Notes under the pieces: generated by a model | The model's input: the letters and a program-made list of their open reading frames with translations, nothing else | The model's database searches: none | Told to the model about the DNA's origin: nothing | Assembly: GCA_964622455.1 (NCBI GenBank) | Contig: CAZUQP010000031.1 | Coordinates: 1-24,087 of the forward strand | Length of the DNA: 24,087 nucleotides | Direction of reading: 5' to 3' | Source: CAZUQP01 sp964622455 | GTDB taxonomy: Bacteria; Pseudomonadota; Gammaproteobacteria; DSM-16500 | Shown: in pieces, positions 1 to 7,275 of the stretch | How positions within the stretch are numbered: position 1 is the stretch's first letter | Layout: each line of letters starts with the position of its first letter | Made by a program: the position numbers and the translations under genes

Positions 1-106
1 TTCGTGTTTTCAGGGCCGTAGGCCCTGAAAAGACAAAGCGTGTTGCAGTGCAAAAAACTTAATCTCAGGCTACGTGGGGTTCAAGTCATTGGCCTGAAAA
101 CACGAA
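1..106. repeat. Nested inverted repeat (hairpin inside a longer stem)
   Basis: TTCGTGTTTTCAGG at 1-14 is matched exactly in inverse by CCTGAAAACACGAA at 93-106. Inside the left arm lies a second perfect palindrome, an 11-base stem at 7-17 and 21-31 around a 3-base loop. The two arms can therefore pair with each other, or the left arm can fold on itself. It could be the end of a small non-autonomous element, an intergenic repeat, or a terminator or attenuator of a gene lying before the window. The left edge is cut by the window boundary, so the full unit cannot be judged. Confidence 0.5.
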
Positions 107-185
107 AACTTGCTACAATAAATTCGACAATCAATGTTAGATCAAGTTTAGATTTTTACAGCTTAGCCAATTGCCGTGGAGCTAT

Positions 186-377
186 TTATTTTTTGCGAAA
201 AGGATATTCAGGCATTTGTTGATATTCTAATGTGCAAAAATCTAATGGCAGGCCATCCTGATATGTTTTCTCAATTTTAGGCAATAAAGCTTTTATTCTC
301 GAGAGTCTATCTTTATCTACAAATAAAGGTTCAATGTAACTATCTTCACTGAGAAGGCAAATGGAGTTTTGCATCAT
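186..377 (-). CDS. Doubtful small hypothetical protein (63 aa)
   Basis: An open frame of 63 codons starts with two Met codons. A GGGA sequence lies about 7 bases upstream of the first, which is a possible ribosome site. The peptide is mixed in charge, ends in RKK, and has no signal peptide, membrane segment or motif I recognise. It could be a small orphan gene or a decayed fragment. The region around it (107-480) shows nothing else that I can support. Confidence 0.25.
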   Translation of the reverse strand: MMQNSICLLSEDSYIEPLFVDKDRLSRIKALLPKIEKTYQDGLPLDFCTLEYQQMPEYPFRKK

Positions 378-480
378 TTATTTAATCCCGTCAATATAAA
401 AACCCAAGCTCACATCATTACAAGGATGTAACGATTGGAGCGAAAAAAGAAGAAACAAACTTTTTTAGCGGAAATCGCTG

Positions 481-2031
481 CTAAAGAAGTTCAAAAATTG
501 GCTTCCCCGTCATTTCTTTCGGTTTAGGCAGCCCTAATAGGTAAAGCATCGTGGGGGCTATATCAGAGAGTATACCCTTGGGATTGATGATGCGTGCTTT
601 TCTACCAACGTATAGCAAAGGGACTTGTTCGTGCGTATGCGCGGTATGGGCTTGACCAGTGATTTCATCAAACATTTTTTCTGCATTACCATGATCAGAG
701 GTGATCAAGGCTTCGCCTCCTGTTTCTTTTAAAGCAGCCATGATTTTTTGAAGACATTCATCAAGCGTTTCAATTGCTTTGATAGTAGCAGACAAATTAC
801 CGGTATGTCCTACCATATCAGCGTTAGCAAAATTGCAAATAATCACATCATAGCGTTCACTTTTAATTTCATGAACTAATCGCTCAGTGAGTTCAGGCGC
901 GCTCATTTCAGGTTTTAAATCATAGGTAGCGACTTTAGGGGAAGGAATCAAGATACGTTCTTCATCGGGACTTGGTTTTTCGATGCCGCCATTAAAAAAG
1001 AAGGTGACATGTGCATATTTTTCAGTTTCTGCAATGCGCAATTGTTTTAAATGAAGGGTGCTTAAGTATTCGCCCAACATATTTTTTAACCGTTCGGGTG
1101 GAAATACAATGGGACAAGAAAAAGTCATGTCATATTCGGTCAAGGTAATAAAATTGACGGGTGCCCATGCTCCGCGTTTAAATCCTTTAAAATCGGTATT
1201 GATAAAGGCTTGGGTCAGTTCTCGTGCGCGGTCTGCCCTGAAATTCATAAAAATAACAGTATCGCCTGGAGTGATGGTGATAGGTTTTTCATGGTCTTTG
1301 TGAATGACGGTTGCTTTCACAAATTCATCCGTTTCCCCGCGTTCATAGGCAAGTTGCAGTGCATTTAGAGCATCCGGTGCTTCATAAGCTGCTTTTCCTT
1401 CCGTTAATAAATCATAAGCTGCTTCAATACGTTCATATCGTTTATCGCGATCCATCGCATAATAACGCCCGATCAAAGAGACGATTTTTCCGCGTTGTAA
1501 TGCTTCACATTGTTTGATGAGTGTCGCTAATGAGGCTTTTGCACTTTGCGGCGGTGTATCACGTCCATCTAAAAAAACATGGAGATAGACTTTTTCTGCG
1601 TGATGTTTTTTGGCAAGTTTCAGCATGGCGTGGATATGTTCTTCATGACTATGCACACCGCCGGGTGACAGTAACCCTAAAATGTGGATGGCTTTACCCG
1701 ATGTTTTGGCAGCGTCGAGTGCTTTTGTTAATACAGGATTTTTAAAAAAATCACCATCCTTAATCGCAAGATCGATTCGGGTCAAATCTTGATGAACAAT
1801 GCGTCCTGCGCCCATATTTAAGTGGCCGACTTCAGAGTTACCCATTTGTCCCTCTGGTAAACCAACGCATGAACCCGAGCCTGAAATCAGCGTGTGAGGA
1901 TAACGTGCCCATAGTTCATTCCAGTGGGGGGTGCGGGCGTTTGCAATTGCATTGGCTTTTGTCTCTTCTCGATGTCCCCACCCGTCTAATATGATTAATA
2001 CGAGAGGTCGTGGCCGGTTTTGCTGACTCAT
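481..2031 (-). CDS. gpmI: 2,3-bisphosphoglycerate-independent phosphoglycerate mutase
   Basis: Cytosolic glycolytic and gluconeogenic enzyme that interconverts 3- and 2-phosphoglycerate using two metal ions and a phosphoserine intermediate. Family signatures are clear: the N-terminal metal-binding stretch LVLIILDGWG, the nucleophile region GQMGNSEVGHLNMGAGR with the catalytic serine, the segment around FLDGRDTPP, and the C-terminal metal site SDHGNAEKMF followed by AHTHEQVP. I chose the start at MSQQNRP (516 aa) because it places LILDGWG near residue 10, as in known GpmI proteins. An in-frame ATG 30 bases upstream (2061) would add ten residues, but its nearest purine-rich site is about 15 bases away. 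It is divergent from mlaA with a very short shared upstream region. Length and motifs match the family, so the enzyme is probably intact. Confidence 0.97.
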   Translation of the reverse strand: MSQQNRPRPLVLIILDGWGHREETKANAIANARTPHWNELWARYPHTLISGSGSCVGLPEGQMGNSEVGHLNMGAGRIVHQDLTRIDLAIKDGDFFKNPVLTKALDAAKTSGKAIHILGLLSPGGVHSHEEHIHAMLKLAKKHHAEKVYLHVFLDGRDTPPQSAKASLATLIKQCEALQRGKIVSLIGRYYAMDRDKRYERIEAAYDLLTEGKAAYEAPDALNALQLAYERGETDEFVKATVIHKDHEKPITITPGDTVIFMNFRADRARELTQAFINTDFKGFKRGAWAPVNFITLTEYDMTFSCPIVFPPERLKNMLGEYLSTLHLKQLRIAETEKYAHVTFFFNGGIEKPSPDEERILIPSPKVATYDLKPEMSAPELTERLVHEIKSERYDVIICNFANADMVGHTGNLSATIKAIETLDECLQKIMAALKETGGEALITSDHGNAEKMFDEITGQAHTAHTHEQVPLLYVGRKARIINPKGILSDIAPTMLYLLGLPKPKEMTGKPIFELL

Positions 2032-2108
2032 TTTTGAATTCTCATTGGCATAATGTGTCATAGATAGTTAAACTATACCTCGCTCTTCTTTGAGGTGGTG
2101 GTGTCTAA

Positions 2109-2942
2109 ATGATAACTGATAAGCAATTAAAAAAACGTTTTTTAAAAATAGCTGCGCTTATTATTTTGTGTATTCTAACAAGTCGTTTGTTGCCTGCAAT
2201 AGCGCAACCAGAGGAAAAAGGGACTTGGGATGATTCCTCTGTCGTTCAATCGGATCAAGACCAAGACCAAGACACGGGTCTTGTTGATCCTTATGAACCT
2301 TTTAATCGCGCTATGTATCAATTTAATGAAGTGCTGGATATCGTCATTTTAAAGCCATTGGCCATGATCTACAATGCGGTCTTGCCTCGTCCAATCAATA
2401 AGGGCATCAGTAATTTTTTTGCAAACATCAATACTATCCCAACGGTTGCCAATGACGTCTTACAATTCAACATTTATCAAGCGGCGAATGACGGCTGGCG
2501 GTTGCTAGTTAACTCGACAGTAGGTATTTTAGGTTTTTTTGATGTGGCTTCTGAAATAGGCCTTGAGCCCAACACAGAAGATTTTGGATTGACGCTTGCT
2601 CAGTGGGGATATACAAAATCTGATTATTTAGTATTACCCTTCTTTGGACCTAGTACACCGCGGGATGCGATTGGCTTGCCTGTGGATTATTACTTATTCT
2701 CTATTTATCCTCATATTCATCCGTTAAGAGACCGGTATGCATTATATGGCTTGGGTGTTGTTTCAAGACGGGCAGATTTGTTAAGTTTTCAAAATGTGAT
2801 GGAACAGGTTGCCGTGGATAAATATGTCTTTTTACGTGACGCTTATTTGCAGCGCCGCGCTTATCTTATTCAGCGTAACAAAGAATTGGGCGATCCTTAT
2901 TTAGAAAAAGAGGGAACCGAAGAAGACCACCAGGTGCAATAA
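2109..2942 (+). CDS. mlaA: MlaA/VacJ family outer-membrane lipid asymmetry protein
   Basis: MlaA works at the outer membrane with the Mla pathway to remove phospholipids from the outer leaflet. The 277-residue protein has a basic, hydrophobic N-terminus ending near LLPAIAQ, which looks like a Sec signal with a signal peptidase I site. I see no proper lipobox (the only nearby Cys is in LIILCILTS), unlike the lipoprotein form in E. coli. The mature part starts with an acidic DQDQDQD run, then the MlaA core: DPYEPFNRAMYQFNE, PINKGISNFFANI, NDGWRLLVNSTVGILGFFDVAS, and EDFGLTLAQWGY, followed by LPFFGPSTPRDAIG. The other Mla genes are not in the window. Seventy-three bases separate it from the fir-like gene, so co-transcription is possible but not shown. 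Confidence 0.93.
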   Translation: MITDKQLKKRFLKIAALIILCILTSRLLPAIAQPEEKGTWDDSSVVQSDQDQDQDTGLVDPYEPFNRAMYQFNEVLDIVILKPLAMIYNAVLPRPINKGISNFFANINTIPTVANDVLQFNIYQAANDGWRLLVNSTVGILGFFDVASEIGLEPNTEDFGLTLAQWGYTKSDYLVLPFFGPSTPRDAIGLPVDYYLFSIYPHIHPLRDRYALYGLGVVSRRADLLSFQNVMEQVAVDKYVFLRDAYLQRRAYLIQRNKELGDPYLEKEGTEEDHQVQ

Positions 2943-3015
2943 TGGTTATGCATTAAGACAACAAGAATTCAGTATGTTATTCTAAATTAATACGCGGGAG
3001 CGAGTGGGATAAAGC

Positions 3016-3231
3016 ATGACAGTATCTGAAATGAATATTGCAAAAAACACATTGCATGAGATTGCAAATCAGGCCTATGGGCTCGCGATGGGCTTGCAAA
3101 ATGCAGCACCCTCCCAAACAGGCGGCCCCCCAAAATCTGTTCAATATCTTCTTGAAATATCGTTATACATTAATAAATTAAGTAAAGTGATTGAAGAATT
3201 AATTGTCATCGACTCCTCAAAAAGAAAATGA
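3016..3231 (+). CDS. Putative IcmR functional homologue (FIR), chaperone of IcmQ
   Basis: This 71-residue protein has no recognisable sequence family. In Legionella and Coxiella, however, the gene directly upstream of icmQ encodes IcmR or a FIR protein. These are extremely divergent small helical chaperones that bind the IcmQ N-terminus and control its membrane insertion. Here the ORF sits 15 bases before icmQ in the same direction. Its predicted shape is two amphipathic helices (roughly residues 5-29 and 40-65) joined by a Gly/Pro-rich turn (SQTGGPPKS), which fits a helical hairpin. A GTGGGA sequence precedes the start. Assignment rests on position and shape, not on similarity. It could instead be an unrelated small protein. 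Confidence 0.6.
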   Translation: MTVSEMNIAKNTLHEIANQAYGLAMGLQNAAPSQTGGPPKSVQYLLEISLYINKLSKVIEELIVIDSSKRK

Positions 3232-3246
3232 TAACTGGATAAGCGA

Positions 3247-3813
3247 ATGGATGATGAACTAAAACAGCATGAAAAATTAATTCAATTGATTCGTGATGCA
3301 GCTCACCATGATGCTGAATTAAGAAAAAAATATCATGTCGGTGATAAATTTCGTTTTGTGCGTGATCGTTTGCAAAAATTATTAGAAGACATAGAATCTC
3401 ATTTGCTTTCTATAAAGGTTGCCAGCGAAGATACACAGCAAAAAGAAGATACAAAACACCAAATTTCTGTGTATGTGTATCTCTACAATGCACAAGGGCT
3501 GATGTTAAAAAGCTGGTCGGCCATGTTTACTCCTAAAGTATTTTACGAATATAGCGTCAACCGGCCGATTTATGCAGAAAAATCTCATGTGGAATCCTTC
3601 TTGCGATCAAAGATAAATAAACACCAACATGCTTATCTGACTATCATGGTTAATCGAGATGATATTACAATGTTGGAGGGGCCTAAAGATGCACTGGGTA
3701 ATCCTTCGATCAAAGTGCGTGAAGGATCATTACGTTTTGACCGTCTTGTTTCATTTACGCATAATGAGCAAGATTATGTGCTGAATAAGTATGGGGAGTT
3801 GGTGAAAAAATAG
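3247..3813 (+). CDS. icmQ: IcmQ-like Dot/Icm type IV secretion system protein
   Basis: IcmQ is a membrane-associating component of the Dot/Icm type IVB secretion system that intracellular Legionellales use to deliver effectors. The 188-residue length is close to the roughly 190 residues of L. pneumophila IcmQ. The pattern recalls that protein throughout: a helical charged N-terminal part (residues about 1-60) that would bind the FIR protein, a short linker, then the C-terminal NAD-binding domain. That domain contains VYLYNAQG, SW, RPIYAEKSHVESFLRSKINKHQHAYLTIMV, a DALGNPSIKVREGSLRFDRLVSFTH stretch, and a final Tyr/Gly/Leu/Val/Lys ending. I recalled the reference from memory rather than by alignment. 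No other icm/dot gene is visible in the window. The neighbours are mlaA on one side and a regulator-like gene plus a metabolic island on the other. Confidence 0.83.
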   Translation: MDDELKQHEKLIQLIRDAAHHDAELRKKYHVGDKFRFVRDRLQKLLEDIESHLLSIKVASEDTQQKEDTKHQISVYVYLYNAQGLMLKSWSAMFTPKVFYEYSVNRPIYAEKSHVESFLRSKINKHQHAYLTIMVNRDDITMLEGPKDALGNPSIKVREGSLRFDRLVSFTHNEQDYVLNKYGELVKK

Positions 3814-3865
3814 AGGAACTGTTTATTGCAGTTGACGGTCATTATGCTTATGCAATATTCATCAT

Positions 3866-4333
3866 TTATGTTTCATTAAGAAGCGATGAAACTGCCGTGT
3901 GGTTTTTCTCTCTGATCTCAAGCAGTCTATCGATGAGTACTTTTTCTATCTCAGGCTTAACTTGTAAATATAAATTAACCACTCTTGCCCAAGGAGTAAT
4001 AGAAAACTGGTGGCTAATACCAGAAGCCGCCTCGTAAATGACATCGAAAGGAATACGGGTATAGAAAGCGATTCCTTCTAATGTGTATTCTCCCGTTTCA
4101 ATAATACCCTGAATAAGAAGTTGAATGATTTTACTGTCCATTGCATAGCACTCCATCGAAAAATTATTTTGATTACGTTGTATTTTATGTTGAAATAATT
4201 CAAAAAATAGTTGATGTAACCGTCTCAATAAAAACGCTTTTAAAATTTTACGTTCATTTTTTACGTTGAAGTTTAGGAGAGATTTTTTAGTAGTTAGTCT
4301 CTTCTGGTAAAACAAATTGATAGCAGACTTCAT
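3866..4333 (-). CDS. Hypothetical protein with possible helix-turn-helix region (155 aa)
   Basis: I do not recognise this as a named family. The first 60 residues are strongly basic and rich in Phe and Leu. The second half (from about residue 65) reads as a compact helical domain, with TGEYTLEGIAFYTRIPFDVIYEAASG resembling a helix-turn-helix, so a DNA-binding role is possible. The start at 4333 is supported by AAGGAG eight bases upstream. A second Met at residue 65 also has a GGAG before it, so a short form of about 91 residues is conceivable. The start codon overlaps by four bases (ATGA) the stop of a 15-residue upstream ORF. It lies between the icmQ pair and the accessory island, divergent from the island's first gene, so it may regulate that gene. 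That is inference. Confidence 0.6.
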   Translation of the reverse strand: MKSAINLFYQKRLTTKKSLLNFNVKNERKILKAFLLRRLHQLFFELFQHKIQRNQNNFSMECYAMDSKIIQLLIQGIIETGEYTLEGIAFYTRIPFDVIYEAASGISHQFSITPWARVVNLYLQVKPEIEKVLIDRLLEIREKNHTAVSSLLNET

Positions 4334-4377
4334 TGTTTCATCTCCTTATACAAGCCCGTGGATATTACAAAAAGCAT
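4330..4377 (-). CDS. 15-residue upstream ORF with perfect Shine-Dalgarno
   Basis: The frame reads MLFVISTGLYKEMKQ and stops at a TGA that overlaps the ATG of the 155-residue gene. It is preceded by GGAGGTGA (4383-4390), an eight-base exact complement of the 16S rRNA 3' end, with seven bases to the ATG. The arrangement suggests translational coupling or a leader peptide that sets expression of the gene behind it. There is no run of one amino acid that would point to attenuation. Confidence 0.5.
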   Translation of the reverse strand: MLFVISTGLYKEMKQ

Positions 4378-4469
4378 CCTATTCACCTCCGATTTAGTAA
4401 ATTTTCTTAGTTTTTCCTTGATAACGCCTTCCCTTTCTTTAGAGAAATGCTATCCTATCGCTCGTTTGG

Positions 4470-4516
4470 TATAATTTTGAAAGTGCATTGCAATTATTTT
4501 TTTTAATATGCAATGC
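4470..4516 (+). promoter_or_regulatory. Candidate -10 box and operator-like inverted repeat before the POT-like gene
   Basis: An exact TATAAT lies at 4470-4475, without a good -35 match at the usual distance. Just downstream, GCATTGCA (4485-4492) and TGCAATGC (4509-4516) form a perfect 8-base inverted repeat around a 16-base T-rich spacer. Half-site centres are 24 bases apart, about two helical turns, as expected for a dimeric regulator. It lies between the -10 and the start at 4561, where binding would block transcription. The rest of the 4378-4560 gap shows nothing else I can support. Confidence 0.35.
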
Positions 4517-4560
4517 TAATACTAAATAATATAAAAAAGCAATAGGAAAAGAATTCTTTT

Positions 4561-5943
4561 ATGCGCCCTGATGAATTTCAACAAACAAAAAGGTTTAATT
4601 TAGTTTTATTTACCACGTTCATGTTTATGGCGGGATACATAACACAACGTATTTCACTCACTGTATACCTTAATCAACATGGATATAATCTTAACGAATC
4701 ATACTCAATATCAACGAGCTATATTGCTCTATTTTCAATTTGCTCTTTTGTATGGGGATTAATCAGTCAATATCTGCCTACACACGAAAAAATTGCTACG
4801 CTAGCTATATTAGCCGTCTCTACAGGATTACTTCTGTTAACTTTTCCTTATAAAAATATAGAAATGGCTGGTATTTCTTTCATCATAATAGGGGGCAGTC
4901 TCTATTTCACTTTTATGAGCTTAGTCGTCAATAATCATTTCAACGGAGCAACGGAACGGCAGCAAGGCAATCATCTATACCAAATCATGTTCAACATGGG
5001 GGCTCTTATCGGCGTTTTAGCAATCGGTTTACTACCGGTGAGTCGCTATCATGATGTGTATAGATTTGGCTCAATTATTACCGTGTTTGGATTCTATTTG
5101 TTACTAAAAAACAATATTTCTATACATAACATCAACAGCATCCCATCATCTTTAAATCAAAAAATGATGCTTATTTTTGCCTTGTTAAGTACATTCATTT
5201 TTGTCTATACATTACTAAAATTTGGAAATATCACGAGATTCATTTCGATTTTTGGATTTATCATTGGCGGTGGATATATATTATATCTGGCCTTTAAGGA
5301 AAATAATAAAAATTACCTTACATTTATAGCAATGTTAATTTTGTGCGGGTTTCCTTATTGGTTGGCTGTTTCGATTGTATATAGCCAATTCACTATATTT
5401 TTGACGCAACAAGTTAATAGTACTTTATTCGGCATTACCATTCCACCTATGGCTGTCTTAAGCCTAGATGCTGTTGCAAATGTCATTTTTGGTTTTGGAA
5501 TTTATAGTATATATAAAAGACGTCAAATCGCTCCAAGAACATTATTGCTATATAGCTTATTTTTGACTGCGCTCGCTTTTTCATTCTTAGTGACTCCATT
5601 GTATCTAACAAACAGCACACAAAAAATCAGCCTTATCTGGCCGATGTTCAGTATTAGTGCTTACGCGGTTGCGGAATTTCTTTTAATAAGCACACTGACC
5701 GCTCAAATTAGCACCCTGGTACATGATAAAAATCGACAAGGTATTTTTATTAGCATGGAATACTTAGGATCCGCAGTCTGTGCATCTATAGCGTATTATT
5801 TCATGCGTATAACAACAGTGAACGTTGGAAATGAATTTATTTTAGCGCAAGACTTAAGTTTATATTCAATAATGATGACATTTACATTGATAGTTGGATT
5901 TATCTATTTTTCTTTAAACAAATTTAAACTTCTTGGAACATAA
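4561..5943 (+). CDS. MFS transporter, POT/PTR (oligopeptide transporter)-like
   Basis: A 460-residue inner-membrane protein with about 12 hydrophobic segments. Two parts recall the proton-dependent oligopeptide transporter family. QQGNHLYQIMFNMGALIGV resembles the region where that family has a conserved 'YxxxNxGa' pattern. QFTIFLTQQVNSTLFGITIPPMAVLSLDAVANVIFG resembles the family's 'fGf.IP...fqslNp..i' stretch. The match is diverged and I see no clean N-terminal ExxER motif, so substrate and direction are uncertain. The gene is AT-rich like the rest of the island, and its stop is two bases before the next start, so the two are almost certainly co-expressed. In this context it might move a small peptide-like product or a precursor amino acid or dipeptide. 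This is inference. Confidence 0.7.
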   Translation: MRPDEFQQTKRFNLVLFTTFMFMAGYITQRISLTVYLNQHGYNLNESYSISTSYIALFSICSFVWGLISQYLPTHEKIATLAILAVSTGLLLLTFPYKNIEMAGISFIIIGGSLYFTFMSLVVNNHFNGATERQQGNHLYQIMFNMGALIGVLAIGLLPVSRYHDVYRFGSIITVFGFYLLLKNNISIHNINSIPSSLNQKMMLIFALLSTFIFVYTLLKFGNITRFISIFGFIIGGGYILYLAFKENNKNYLTFIAMLILCGFPYWLAVSIVYSQFTIFLTQQVNSTLFGITIPPMAVLSLDAVANVIFGFGIYSIYKRRQIAPRTLLLYSLFLTALAFSFLVTPLYLTNSTQKISLIWPMFSISAYAVAEFLLISTLTAQISTLVHDKNRQGIFISMEYLGSAVCASIAYYFMRITTVNVGNEFILAQDLSLYSIMMTFTLIVGFIYFSLNKFKLLGT

Positions 5944-5945
5944 AA

Positions 5946-7271
5946 ATGGATACTATGGAAGTAAAAACTTGGAAAGACGTAAAAAAAACGATCGGAACAT
6001 TAAATTATAGCTTGGCAAAAACAATAAATAGCGTACGCGGATCCGATTCATTTAAAGTTATTCAAGTACGATATCAATATGCTGAACATATTATTTGTAA
6101 AGGAAAATATAGGATAAATATTGAGGGAAGAAATATTCCCTACGAAAAAAAGTCAATGCCAAGTGAAATACAGAAAATATTAAATTACCATTGGAGAACT
6201 ATCCCATTCGGAATAATTACGCACAATTCAACAGAATCCTATATAAATCATACTACCCATATCGTGCCGTTTTGGGCACTTTTTCCAGGAAAAACATTTG
6301 CATTGCTTAGCGTGTTTGATAAGAGTGATTTCACATTTCTTATTGCTGGATTATACTCAATGCAATCAGGGTCTCGCTCACTCATTACGCTTCCAAAAAT
6401 TTCTCATCAAGCATCTAACCAACGATTAGCAAATAAGTATAATATTGTTAAACATCTGTCTCCAAAAAATCTATCTGATCAATGGTATTTATTTAAAGAA
6501 ATTGCAGAATCGACCGAATTTCGTACGAAATGGTATTCGGAATTAACACTATTTTCACATGAATTCATTGATGGTATTAATGAAACACTCAATCTACGAT
6601 ATCATCTTTTACATGATATCTGGGAACAAAATGCTTTTGATCGAAACAAATTTGCATATGAATTCATATGGTCTATTTTTGAAAAAGAACTAAAGCTATC
6701 CGTGAAACATGATCCCGTTGTGATACAAACGGTAAAACAATTAATGTTGATCGCCATGCGGCAGGTTCCTGCATTTATACCAGCAGATTCAAATATTGCT
6801 GCGCCAGTTTCAGACTTTATTGATGTTCTACTACACTGTTATAAAATCAGATATCATCTTCCAGTTTTTATGCGACTTGGGCCATATGATGGCATCCATC
6901 CTGTTTATTATTCTTTGCAAAAACATACTTTTTTTCATGAAATGACTGAAAGAGCGATAGCAAAACTCACTGTAAGTGAATTGACAAGGATAAGAAATGT
7001 CCTGCTATTATTTGTAGACTACGTATTAAATAATAAATTCGAACATTCATTAGAAAAAACAGTGCTGCTAAAAACATTAAAAGAAGTCGATTTTGATTTC
7101 TATCATCCTCATGGAGAAGGTCATATCAATTCAGACATTAACTCGATTATGAAAGATGATCGACGATTTATTAACCTGCCTTTTGATCGTGAAATAAAAT
7201 CCGATTTATTATTTCCAGAGCACTCTCTTTTCTTTAGCGGTTGTATTCGAATAAAACCAAAAATAATATAG
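5946..7271 (+). CDS. Unrecognised 441-residue protein in the biosynthetic island
   Basis: I cannot place this protein. It has no signal peptide and no clear membrane segment, and appears soluble and mixed alpha/beta. Visible stretches include many His, Tyr and Phe residues (ITHNSTESYINHTTHIVPFWALFP, GPYDGIHPVYYSLQKHTFFHEMTERA, FDFYHPHGEGHINSD), but no known nucleotide- or cofactor-binding motif. The start is two bases after the POT-like stop; an ATG five codons in (MEVK) is also possible. The gene ends four bases from the end of the convergent tfuA, so there is no room for a separate terminator. Its position suggests an accessory enzyme, self-protection protein or binding protein for the island's product. 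None of these is shown by the sequence. Confidence 0.75.
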   Translation: MDTMEVKTWKDVKKTIGTLNYSLAKTINSVRGSDSFKVIQVRYQYAEHIICKGKYRINIEGRNIPYEKKSMPSEIQKILNYHWRTIPFGIITHNSTESYINHTTHIVPFWALFPGKTFALLSVFDKSDFTFLIAGLYSMQSGSRSLITLPKISHQASNQRLANKYNIVKHLSPKNLSDQWYLFKEIAESTEFRTKWYSELTLFSHEFIDGINETLNLRYHLLHDIWEQNAFDRNKFAYEFIWSIFEKELKLSVKHDPVVIQTVKQLMLIAMRQVPAFIPADSNIAAPVSDFIDVLLHCYKIRYHLPVFMRLGPYDGIHPVYYSLQKHTFFHEMTERAIAKLTVSELTRIRNVLLLFVDYVLNNKFEHSLEKTVLLKTLKEVDFDFYHPHGEGHINSDINSIMKDDRRFINLPFDREIKSDLLFPEHSLFFSGCIRIKPKII

Positions 7272-7275
7272 TTTT

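Noticed and set aside
40..222. 60-codon plus-strand ORF near the left edge
   Set aside because: No ribosome site, no motif, and it runs through the inverted repeat and the opposite small ORF.
3814..3865. AACTG-N7-CAGTT hairpin after icmQ as a terminator
   Set aside because: The stem is only five bases and no T-run follows on the plus strand.
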